This document shows, piece by piece, positions 1 to 6,473 of a stretch of 9,909 bases of DNA; positions within the stretch are counted from its first letter, which is position 1; each line of letters starts with the position of its first letter. The stretch spans positions 1-9,909 of the forward strand of contig DCIZ01000054.1 of assembly GCA_002317305.1 (NCBI GenBank), in the 5' to 3' direction. This DNA comes from Campylobacter sp. UBA1713 (GTDB lineage Bacteria > Campylobacterota > Campylobacteria > Campylobacterales > Campylobacteraceae). A program made the position numbers and the translations under genes. The notes under the pieces are model-generated. The model was not told the origin of the DNA. It saw only the letters and a program-made list of their open reading frames with translations, and did not search any database.

Positions 1-91
1 CAAACTGGTTTTTAGAGATGCCCTCTATAGAATCTTAAATTTCCGCACTCCGCATTCTGAACGGGTCGCAGGGGCGTAGCCCCCGTCCTCC

Positions 92-145
92 GCCTCCGCC
101 AAAACTCTCTTTGAGCTTTAGCGAAAAGAGAGTTTTGGCGGAGGC
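92..145. repeat. Perfect 21-bp inverted repeat (large hairpin), copy 1
   Basis: Arms at 92-112 (starting GCCTCCGCCAAAACTC) and 125-145 are exact reverse complements around a 12-nt loop. No T-run follows on either strand, so a simple intrinsic terminator is not indicated. Both arms are unchanged in the second copy while the loop differs in length. Confidence 0.9.
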
Positions 146-262
146 TAAATAAAAAAGCGTTAGCTTTTTACCTATCTGAAAACGGAATTCGGAAAGCAGA
201 AAACGGAATTTAGTAAATTCGCTTTTTTGTGAATTTTAAAGATTCTACTCGCCTAAAAGGCA

Positions 263-307
263 GGGGATTCTTCGGGCGGGCTAACGCCCACCCTCAGAAT
301 GACGGCG
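263..307 (-). repeat. REP-like unit A
   Basis: Minus-strand copy of the unit GTCATTCTGAG, variable core, GAAGAATCCCC. ATTCT and AGAAT at the two edges can pair, and the core holds a GGGC-GTTA-GCCC hairpin (278-289 on the plus strand as GGGC-TAAC-GCCC). It forms the right end of mosaic copy 1. Confidence 0.8.
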
Positions 308-394
308 TTGGTTTGACAATTTTTAACAACCGTAAAGTTTAACATTTCACAAATTGTTACAAAAGTTACAAAAAACACAAAAAGGAAAAGAAAA

Positions 395-1450
395 ATGATA
401 GTTATCACTGGTGGTGGCACGGGCGGACATCTCCGTGTAGCAAAGGCTTTGGCGTTAGAATTTGTCAAAAAAGGCGAAAAAGTCGCGTTTGTCGGAAGCG
501 ATGGTGGAGCTGACAAAGCGTGGTTTGAAAACGCAAATTTTTTCGAGTGGAAAGAGTTTTTAAGCTCAAGAGGCGTGGTAAACAAGCGCGGTTTTGCAAA
601 AATTTTCTCGCTTTTGCACATACTTCGCCTTGCCTTTTTTTGCATCAAACTTCTCAAAAAACACAAAGTAAAAGCGGTCGTAAGCGTGGGAGGCTACAGC
701 TCCGCGCCCGCTTCCATCGCCGCCGTGCTCGCACGCAAAAAGCTCTTCATCCATGAGCAAAACGCTGTCGCCGGACGGCTAAATTCACTTCTCAAACGCT
801 TTTGTGTTCGGTTTTTTAGCGCATACGAAAAGCCCGCTTTTGCCTACCCAGTCGAGAGTAAATTTTTCGAGATATCACGCACTAGAAACGAGCTAAAAAG
901 CGTGCTTTTTTTGGGCGGCTCACAAGGTGCTGTCGCTGTAAACGACCTAGCACTTTCGCTTGCGCCCGAGCTTTTGAAGCGTGGTGTGAAAGTCATCCAT
1001 CAGTGCGGCGCAAAAGACCTAGCGCGTGTGCAAAAAGCCTACGAAGATGCGGGGCTTTTGGCAGGCGAAAAGGTGGAAGTTTTTGCTTTTTGCGAGACGG
1101 TGGAGCAAAAAATGAAAGAAGCAGACGTTTGCGTGGGGCGAAGTGGCGCTAGTAGCCTTTGGGAGCTAGTGGCTGCGTGTGTGCCGTGCGTTTTCGTGCC
1201 GTTTCCGAGTGCGGCGGGCAACCACCAATACTTCAACGCACGTTTTTTGGAGGAGCTGGGGCTTGCTCGCATCGTTAGCCAAAGCCAAATTTCTCAAACA
1301 GACTTTTTGGAGCTGCTCTTTTCGCTAGACCTGAAAGCGATGAGTGCGGGGCTAAAAAAACTCAAAAATGATCGTGGAAGTGAAGATATAGTAAATTCGA
1401 TTCTCTGCGCGTGTGGCGAGGCAAAAAGTAAAGAGGCAGAAGTAGCGTAG
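395..1450 (+). CDS. murG: UDP-GlcNAc:lipid I N-acetylglucosaminyltransferase MurG
   Basis: MurG transfers GlcNAc from UDP-GlcNAc to undecaprenyl-pyrophosphoryl-MurNAc-pentapeptide (lipid I), giving lipid II on the inner face of the cytoplasmic membrane. The 351-residue product is close to the usual family length (about 340-360). Visible family motifs are the glycine-rich GGGTGGH at residues 6-12, SVGGYSSAP at 97-105, HEQN at 120-123, GGSQGA at 174-179 opening the C-terminal Rossmann-like domain, GRSGASSLWE at 248-257 and NHQ at 276-278 in the UDP-GlcNAc site. The hydrophobic patch around residues 70-88 fits the membrane-association surface. The ATG at 395 follows AAGGAAAAG at a workable distance and the glycine motif sits right after it, so the start is well supported. 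It stands alone rather than in a division and cell-wall cluster, with repeat blocks on both sides. All key motifs look intact. Confidence 0.95.
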   Translation: MIVITGGGTGGHLRVAKALALEFVKKGEKVAFVGSDGGADKAWFENANFFEWKEFLSSRGVVNKRGFAKIFSLLHILRLAFFCIKLLKKHKVKAVVSVGGYSSAPASIAAVLARKKLFIHEQNAVAGRLNSLLKRFCVRFFSAYEKPAFAYPVESKFFEISRTRNELKSVLFLGGSQGAVAVNDLALSLAPELLKRGVKVIHQCGAKDLARVQKAYEDAGLLAGEKVEVFAFCETVEQKMKEADVCVGRSGASSLWELVAACVPCVFVPFPSAAGNHQYFNARFLEELGLARIVSQSQISQTDFLELLFSLDLKAMSAGLKKLKNDRGSEDIVNSILCACGEAKSKEAEVA

Positions 1451-1490
1451 AGGGCAAAAATTCGTCAAATTCAAAAATAGTCAAACCTAC

Positions 1491-1522
1491 GCCACATTCT
1501 GAGCGCTAGCGAAGAATCCCCC
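1491..1522 (+). repeat. REP-like unit B
   Basis: Short-core plus-strand unit with core GCGCTAGCG. The 5' edge is degenerate (GCCACATTCTGAG instead of GCCGTCATTCTGAG). It is followed by an inverted copy of the A/T spacer module (1549-1570) and of the GGAA/GCGG tandem motif (1577-1610), so the whole 1491-1610 block is the reverse orientation of the right half of the mosaic repeat. Confidence 0.75.
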
Positions 1523-1576
1523 GCTTGGCAAGGGCGAAGAATCTTTAGAATTTACAAAAAAGCGAATTTTACAAAA

Positions 1577-1610
1577 TTCCGTTTTCTGTTTTCCGCGCTC
1601 CGCTTTCCGT
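1577..1610 (-). repeat. GGAA/GCGG tandem motif (inverted copy)
   Basis: On the minus strand this reads as imperfect 7-10 bp repeats of the type CGGAAAGCGGAGCGCGGAAA. Plus-strand counterparts lie at about 176-210, 8683-8717 and 9764-9791. Units are irregular, not a clean microsatellite. Confidence 0.65.
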
Positions 1611-1613
1611 TAC

Positions 1614-1770
1614 CGCCGTCATTCTGAGGGAGGCGTAGCCGACCGAAGAATCCCCTGAAATTTAAGGGCGTAAAATCTTTAAATTTGCTTTTTTGTGAAT
1701 TTAACGATTCTACTGATTCAAAAGGCAGGGGATTCTTCGGGTCGCATTCGCTCCCCTCAGAATGACGGCG
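1614..1770. repeat. Inverted REP-like pair C-D
   Basis: Unit C (1614-1655, +, core GGAGGCGTAGCCGACC) and unit D (1728-1770, -, with a GAAT loop on its own strand) face each other across about 72 bp containing the AAATTTGCTTTTTTGTGAATTT module (1681-1702). The paired arrangement resembles REPIN or MITE structures. It fills most of the 372-bp gap between murG and the sugar operon; no gene is seen in 1451-1822. Confidence 0.8.
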
Positions 1771-1815
1771 TTGGTTTGATGATTTTGGGTAGTTGTAAAT
1801 TTAGTATTTTGTAAA

Positions 1816-1836
1816 TAAAAAGCTAACGCTTTTTTA
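1816..1836 (-). terminator. Hairpin at the end of the sugar operon, overlapping the stop codon
   Basis: On the minus strand AAAAAGC, loop GTTA, GCTTTTT forms a 7-bp stem followed by ATTT. The UAG stop of the fusion gene lies across the loop. A T-rich tail makes a weak intrinsic terminator plausible. The same 19-nt hairpin recurs inside the mosaic repeats at 152-170 and about 8658-8677. Confidence 0.45.
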
Positions 1837-2944
1837 GTCCTGCTAGTTCATAGACTTTCGTCATGTTTGCCCACCACTCATCTTTTCTCGCATCTTCGAT
1901 TCTCTTTTGGCATGGGTCAGTTAGCTTCCACCACTCCTGCGTGGCTGGGTCTTTTGCCATTTTTGCCATGTCATATTCAAAATCATCGCCTATGTATTCC
2001 ATGATGCTAAAAAGCATGTCGTCTCGCCAAAATATCTCATATTTGCTTATGCCACACTCCTTTATCTGCCTATTTACCGCCTCTGGGACGCTAGCGTGAA
2101 GCTCTTTGTAAAGTGCCACTTTTTCTGGACGAATTTTTATAACGCTAGCAAAACGCTGCGGTTTGTTTATGCGGTAGAGCTTTTTGGCGTTTTTTGCAAA
2201 AATGTCCGCATCTTCGCCAAAATACTCCAAAAGCAAATTTAAATGCTCCTCAAATGAACCATATAACGATATAACAGGGAAATTTGACGCATACATTAGC
2301 CTACTTTTGCCAAATTCGCCGCTTAAAAATTCCAGCAAACTTCGCACAAACACGCCATCGCCAGTCGCATAACCAGAGAGTTTTACATGCAAATTTGGCA
2401 AACTTGCTAGCTTTTTCATCGCGCTTTTATAGTCGCTACTAATCTCTTTTACATTGCCTGCGTGGTTTAGCACCACTTTTGTCTGCGGGCTTTGAACGCA
2501 TGCTTTGTAAAGGTCTAAAAGCTCCTCACATCTGTTGCAACTCTCAAAAACCAGCTCACGCTCGCCTAGCGCCTCGAGTCCTGCTATAAACTCACTCTCC
2601 AAACACCGCCCGCGTGGCGCACTATCCACATGCAAAGGCTCTCTAACGCCTGCGATGCCAAGCGGCAAACGCATGTGTGTGCGAAGTTTTGCTCGCATGA
2701 TTTTGGCTAAAATTTGCGGATGGTTTAAGCTAAAAATGTGCTCGTCCTCTTTTACTCTATCATCACAATCCACCTCAACATAAACGCCGCCAGCAAATTT
2801 CACACCGCCAAATTTAGCGTAACTTTTGACAAAGTCGTCCATGCTAAAACTTCTGTTAATAGTGCCACGACACGAATTTAGCCACGGCAAATTTAACACG
2901 TCCAAGTCCCAAATGTGAAAGTGCGAATCGACTATCTCTACCAT
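1823..2944 (-). CDS. Fused sugar-lactone amidohydrolase and RhaM-type mutarotase
   Basis: One unbroken 373-residue frame holds two enzymes. Residues 1 to about 258 are an amidohydrolase_2 (COG3618-type) lactonase: DSHFHIWD at 6-13 with the HxH pair (H8, H10), LNHAGN at 159-164 (H161), and ASNFPV at 219-224, where many relatives have SDWPV. Residues about 264-368 are an L-rhamnose-mutarotase-type domain (DUF718): Y279 and H283 match the Y-xxx-H pair of RhaM, and WW at 338-339 and 357-358 match its aromatic pocket. In C. jejuni the equivalents are, from memory, two separate genes (Cj0487, Cj0488). Inferred job: interconvert anomers of the sugar and hydrolyse the fucono-lactone made by the SDR. 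It is the last gene of the operon, 12 bp after fucP, with a strong AAGGAGAGG ribosome site. The final codons and stop lie in a repeat-like hairpin. The exact substrate is inferred from context. Confidence 0.88.
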   Translation of the reverse strand: MVEIVDSHFHIWDLDVLNLPWLNSCRGTINRSFSMDDFVKSYAKFGGVKFAGGVYVEVDCDDRVKEDEHIFSLNHPQILAKIMRAKLRTHMRLPLGIAGVREPLHVDSAPRGRCLESEFIAGLEALGERELVFESCNRCEELLDLYKACVQSPQTKVVLNHAGNVKEISSDYKSAMKKLASLPNLHVKLSGYATGDGVFVRSLLEFLSGEFGKSRLMYASNFPVISLYGSFEEHLNLLLEYFGEDADIFAKNAKKLYRINKPQRFASVIKIRPEKVALYKELHASVPEAVNRQIKECGISKYEIFWRDDMLFSIMEYIGDDFEYDMAKMAKDPATQEWWKLTDPCQKRIEDARKDEWWANMTKVYELAGLKKR

Positions 2945-2956
2945 ACGCCTCTCCTT

Positions 2957-4150
2957 TTAGTGAAGTTTTGAGCCCTTAAAACCATACCACGCCACAAACA
3001 AAAAGCACGGTGCCAAAAGCAAAAACGCCGCTGGCGTGCCTGCTAAGTCAGCCACTTTGCCCATCACAAATGGCATAATAGCACCACCCACAATGCTCAT
3101 AACCAAAAGACTAGAAGCTGGTTTTACGAGGCGTTGCGGCATGTTTATGAGGCTTAAAGCAAAGATGGTCGGAAAGCTGATGCTCATAAAGAAAAAGAGC
3201 CCTATAAGCGCAAACACCGCCACAGAGCCACTTAACACAAAAAGCACAAGCGAGATGAGCGTATTTGCAAGTGCGTAAAATCCAAGCATCTTGTTTGGGC
3301 TAAATTTGGCTAAAAGCGGTGTGCTTACCACACGCCCTATCATAAACGCAACAAGCGCTGCGCTTAGGTATCCAGCAGCGACAGCGTCGCTTAAACCTTG
3401 CCACTTCTCCACAGCATAGTTTATGAAAAACGCACCCGCGCCCACTTGCGCTGCCACATACAAAAACTGCGCCACAACGCCTATTTTAAAATGTCTATAC
3501 TCAAAAAGTTCAGCATATGAGCCATCTTTTTGTTCTGCATCTTCGTTTACAACATCTGGCATTTTAACCAAAATAAACAAAAGCATGATGAAAAGCACAA
3601 CAGCTGCGATGCCTACATAGACCATTTGGACATTTTTCATATTTGCGTTTAAGTCTCCATGACTAAGCGACAAAAAGAGCGTTCCACCGATGATGGGGCC
3701 GACAAACTGCCCGACACCGTTAAAGCTTTGGGCTAAATTTATACGAAACGAAGCCTTCTCATCGCTTCCTAGCTTTGTTATGTAAGGATTTGCATTTGTC
3801 TCCAAACTTCCAAGCCCACAAGCAAGAATGAAAAACGCTAGCAAAAAGAGGCTAAAATTCGCACTATTGCTAGCAGGAATGATCATCAAAGCACCCACAG
3901 CGTAAAGCAAAAGTCCAGTTATGATGCCGGCTTTGTAGCTAAATTTGCGTGCTATCATAGACGCTGGAATGGCGATGATAAAATACGCACCAAAATACGC
4001 CGCCTGAAGCAGTCCAGAATTTGCCTTTGTTACGCCAAGATGCGTTTGAAAATTTTTGTTCATAACGTCCAAAAGCCCGTAACTAAGCCCCCACAACAAA
4101 AATAGCGATGTTACTAAAACAAAAGCTACTTTCACATTTTTTTGTTCCAT
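2957..4150 (-). CDS. fucP: FucP-type L-fucose:H+ symporter (MFS)
   Basis: A 397-residue major facilitator with about 12 hydrophobic segments, the FucP family length being about 400-440. It resembles E. coli FucP in FLLWGLSYGLLDVMN (residues 17-31), SYKAGIITGLLLYAVGA (71-87), GLGSLETNANPY (112-123) and FRINLAQSFNGVG. D28 and E117 align with the two acidic residues known to carry protons and bind sugar in E. coli FucP (Asp46, Glu135), so it should be an active proton-coupled importer in the cytoplasmic membrane. It starts at the ATG at 4150 after GGAG, 10 bp past the SDR stop, and is followed 12 bp on by the lactonase-mutarotase gene, which places it in the same operon. Fucose is the best guess; related FucP proteins also carry other sugars such as D-arabinose or L-galactose. 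Confidence 0.9.
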   Translation of the reverse strand: MEQKNVKVAFVLVTSLFLLWGLSYGLLDVMNKNFQTHLGVTKANSGLLQAAYFGAYFIIAIPASMIARKFSYKAGIITGLLLYAVGALMIIPASNSANFSLFLLAFFILACGLGSLETNANPYITKLGSDEKASFRINLAQSFNGVGQFVGPIIGGTLFLSLSHGDLNANMKNVQMVYVGIAAVVLFIMLLFILVKMPDVVNEDAEQKDGSYAELFEYRHFKIGVVAQFLYVAAQVGAGAFFINYAVEKWQGLSDAVAAGYLSAALVAFMIGRVVSTPLLAKFSPNKMLGFYALANTLISLVLFVLSGSVAVFALIGLFFFMSISFPTIFALSLINMPQRLVKPASSLLVMSIVGGAIMPFVMGKVADLAGTPAAFLLLAPCFLFVAWYGFKGSKLH

Positions 4151-4160
4151 TTTTAACTCC

Positions 4161-4940
4161 TTATAACGCTCTATCTAAATGCACATATCCGCCATCGACA
4201 AAGATCCACTGACCTGTTGTGTGACTAGAAAGCTCGCTTATTAAAAAGACAGACATATTTGCTATCTCTTCTGTGCTAGTCATTCTTTTGCCTAGCGGAA
4301 TTTTGTCGGTTATTAGGCTTATCCTTGCCTTTTGTGCCGCCTCGTCGCCAAATGTTTTTATCCAGTTTGCATAAAGCGGCGTAAAACACTCCGCCACCAC
4401 CAGCGCATTTGCCCTTACGCCATCACCAGCAAGTGCTACTGCCCACTCTCTAGTTAGCCCTAAAATTGCCCCTTTCGCCGCTGCATAAGCACTTGTCTTG
4501 CCCTGTCCTGTAAGCGCAGTTTTTGAACCGATGTTTAGAATCGAGCCCTTTGACGCTTTTAAGTAGGGCAACGCCGCGTGTGCTAGCTCATAGTAGTGAG
4601 TCAAATTTGCGTGCAAACTCGCCTCAAATTCACGCCAGCTAGTGCTTTCTAGGTCTTTGTTGTCGTTAGCTCCGGCGTTGTTTACAACCGCGTAAATTCC
4701 GCCGTAACGCTTAGCTACCTCATCAACTATCGGCTTGATTTTGTCCGTATCGACAAGATCGACTTGGATAAATTCATACTTCGTCCCTTTCATCTGCTCT
4801 TTAAATTCATCTGTGATAGCTGAACGAGACAAGATGACTACGACCGCGCCCTCTTTTGCCGCTGCTATGCTTATGCCAGCACCGATTCCCTTGCCACCAC
4901 CAGTTACGATGATGACTTTGTCTTTTAATTTTAAATCCAT
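4161..4940 (-). CDS. SDR-family sugar dehydrogenase (L-fucose dehydrogenase-like, FucX)
   Basis: A classical 259-residue short-chain dehydrogenase/reductase. Visible are TGGGKGIG (residues 13-20) for the dinucleotide, NNAG (87-90), the catalytic set N112, S139, Y152 and K156 in the order typical of the family, and a C-terminal FVDGGY. SRS at 38-40 after the second strand, without an acidic residue there, hints at NADP rather than NAD, though this is only suggestive. Position and neighbours match the C. jejuni enzyme Cj0485 (FucX), reported to oxidise L-fucose and D-arabinose to the lactone. The ATG at 4940 follows AAGGA at normal spacing. It lies 15 bp after the uxaA-like stop and 10 bp before fucP. 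Family assignment is certain; substrate is inferred from context. Confidence 0.9.
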   Translation of the reverse strand: MDLKLKDKVIIVTGGGKGIGAGISIAAAKEGAVVVILSRSAITDEFKEQMKGTKYEFIQVDLVDTDKIKPIVDEVAKRYGGIYAVVNNAGANDNKDLESTSWREFEASLHANLTHYYELAHAALPYLKASKGSILNIGSKTALTGQGKTSAYAAAKGAILGLTREWAVALAGDGVRANALVVAECFTPLYANWIKTFGDEAAQKARISLITDKIPLGKRMTSTEEIANMSVFLISELSSHTTGQWIFVDGGYVHLDRAL

Positions 4941-4955
4941 GATATTCCTTTAAAT

Positions 4956-6473
4956 TTAAACTGTCGTTGCAAGTCGCCAAATGGCAAAATCGTTTTGTTC
5001 GTTCTCTTCGGCTTTGCTAAATTTGCCTTCGCCCAAATTTACCATAAACTCCAAAATCTCCTCCGCCACCTCTTTTACACTCTTTTTACCGTCTATTATC
5101 TCGCCTGCGTTTATGTCTATATCCTCGCGCATGCTCTCAAAAACGGCACTATTTGACGAAATTTTCACAGTCGGCGTGATGGCGCTTCCTGTTGGCGTTC
5201 CTCGCCCCGTGCTAAAAACGCACACATTGCATCCGCCTGCTACCATCGCACTTAACTGCTCTATGTCATTTCCCGGCGTATTCATAAGCGTAACGCCCTT
5301 TTGCGTTATCTTTTCAGCATACTCTTTTACACTCACAAGCGGCGTTGTGCCAGCCTTATAAACACAACCCAAAGATTTTTCCTCTATGGTGCTAAGCCCG
5401 CCTTTTATGTTGCCAGGACTTGGATTTGCACCTCTTATGTCCGCTTTTGCATCGAGCACAAGCCTTTCAAAACCAGTTATGGTAGAGATAACGCGGTCTT
5501 TGACCTCATCGTTTGTGCTTCTAGCTGCTAAGATGTGCTCTGTGCCTATGAGCTCTGTCGTTTCAGCCAAAATAACACTTCCGCCGTTTTCTACCACTAT
5601 GTCGCTAACTGCTCCAAGCGCCACATTTGCGCTAAGTCCAGAAAAGCTGTCGCTTCCGCCACACTCCGTTCCTAGCACGATGTCGCTCAGATCTCCACTG
5701 CTTTTTTGCACTTTCAGTGCGTTTTGTAGCATTTTTGTAGCTATCTCTACGCCCTTTTCTACACTCTTTTTCGTTCCGCCACACTCTTGAATGTTTATAA
5801 ATTCAGCCTCTTTGTATGGCGAAAGCTGTTTTATTTGCGCGCACAAGGTGCTAGCTTGCACCACTTCGCACCCCAGCCCCACTACCAAAACGCCGTAAAC
5901 ATTTGGGTTTGCCGCGTTTCCTGCTAGTGTAAGTGCCGTTTGATGCGCATCAAATTCAAGCTGCGAACAACCATGCTGATGTGTTACATAAACTGCCTTA
6001 CACTCATTTGAAATTCCGCCTACTTTTAAATTTGTCTCACGTGCGATTCTCTCTACCACTTTGTTAGCACAATGCACGCTCGGGACAACCAAAACAAAAT
6101 TTCTAAAACCAAAGCTTCCATCGCCTCGCCTGTAGCCTTTTAGTTGCCACGACTTGTTTGATGTAGTAGTAGCTTTTGAGCTTTTAAAAAGTTGCTCTTT
6201 TAAATTTAGCTCTTCGTCCTTGTCGCCTCTGCCACGTGTGCCCTCACAGTTATGCACATGCACCCACTCGCCTGCTTTTATGTCGCTGCTTGCAATGCCG
6301 ATGAGTGAGGCGTATTTTATGACGGGCTCGCCTTTTTTGATGTTTTGTGTGGCAAATTTATGCCCCTTTGCGATGTTTTCACGCAACAAAACGCCACACT
6401 CCTCGCTACCTTTTTCTATATCGCAAACCGCCGTTGCGACATTGTCATTTTGGTCTACTTTTAAAGCTCTCAT
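4956..6473 (-). CDS. UxaA-family sugar-acid dehydratase (probable L-fuconate dehydratase)
   Basis: A full-length 505-residue protein of the altronate/galactarate dehydratase family. The N-terminal SAF domain (residues about 1-80) ends in VHVHN (71-75). A linker leads to the catalytic domain starting at GYRRGDGSFGFRN (113-125), with HQHGCSQ (165-171), ECGGSDSFSG (270-279) and NPSPGNIKGGLST (350-362), all family hallmarks; the conserved Cys and His residues suit a metal-dependent dehydratase. Inferred role: removal of water from L-fuconate (or D-arabinonate) to give the 2-keto-3-deoxy acid that the neighbouring aldolase cleaves. Its ATG overlaps the aldolase stop (ATGA), with only a weak AAGG upstream, so translation is probably coupled. 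In C. jejuni the counterpart is, from memory, annotated as two pieces (Cj0482/Cj0483); here it is one intact frame. Altronate itself is unlikely because no uronate genes lie nearby. Confidence 0.88.
   Translation of the reverse strand: MRALKVDQNDNVATAVCDIEKGSEECGVLLRENIAKGHKFATQNIKKGEPVIKYASLIGIASSDIKAGEWVHVHNCEGTRGRGDKDEELNLKEQLFKSSKATTTSNKSWQLKGYRRGDGSFGFRNFVLVVPSVHCANKVVERIARETNLKVGGISNECKAVYVTHQHGCSQLEFDAHQTALTLAGNAANPNVYGVLVVGLGCEVVQASTLCAQIKQLSPYKEAEFINIQECGGTKKSVEKGVEIATKMLQNALKVQKSSGDLSDIVLGTECGGSDSFSGLSANVALGAVSDIVVENGGSVILAETTELIGTEHILAARSTNDEVKDRVISTITGFERLVLDAKADIRGANPSPGNIKGGLSTIEEKSLGCVYKAGTTPLVSVKEYAEKITQKGVTLMNTPGNDIEQLSAMVAGGCNVCVFSTGRGTPTGSAITPTVKISSNSAVFESMREDIDINAGEIIDGKKSVKEVAEEILEFMVNLGEGKFSKAEENEQNDFAIWRLATTV

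Larger units (their letters stand above)
37..314 (+). repeat. Mosaic intergenic repeat, copy 1 (upstream of murG)
   Basis: Near-identical to 8545-8820 in the same orientation. Modules in order: short GC-rich start with a GGGGC-GTA-GCCCC hairpin (71-83); perfect 21-bp hairpin (92-145); AAAAAGC-GTTA-GCTTTTT hairpin (152-169); GGAA/GCGG tandem motif (about 176-210); an AAATTCGCTTTTTTGTGAATTT spacer module (215-236); and a REP-like unit (263-307). Copies differ by small indels, mainly an extra 8 bp near position 50 here. The 1-36 region before it (TAGAATCTTAAATTT) looks like the tail of a further element cut by the window edge. No gene is seen in 1-394. Confidence 0.85.

Noticed and set aside
356..373. 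Two tandem copies of GTTACAAAA before murG
   Set aside because: Only two 9-bp copies in an AT-rich leader; too little to call a regulatory repeat.
253..666. Minus-strand open frame over the murG start
   Set aside because: It is antisense to murG, and its end is only the translated REP-like unit (ILRVGVSPPEESPAF), a common false protein from such repeats.
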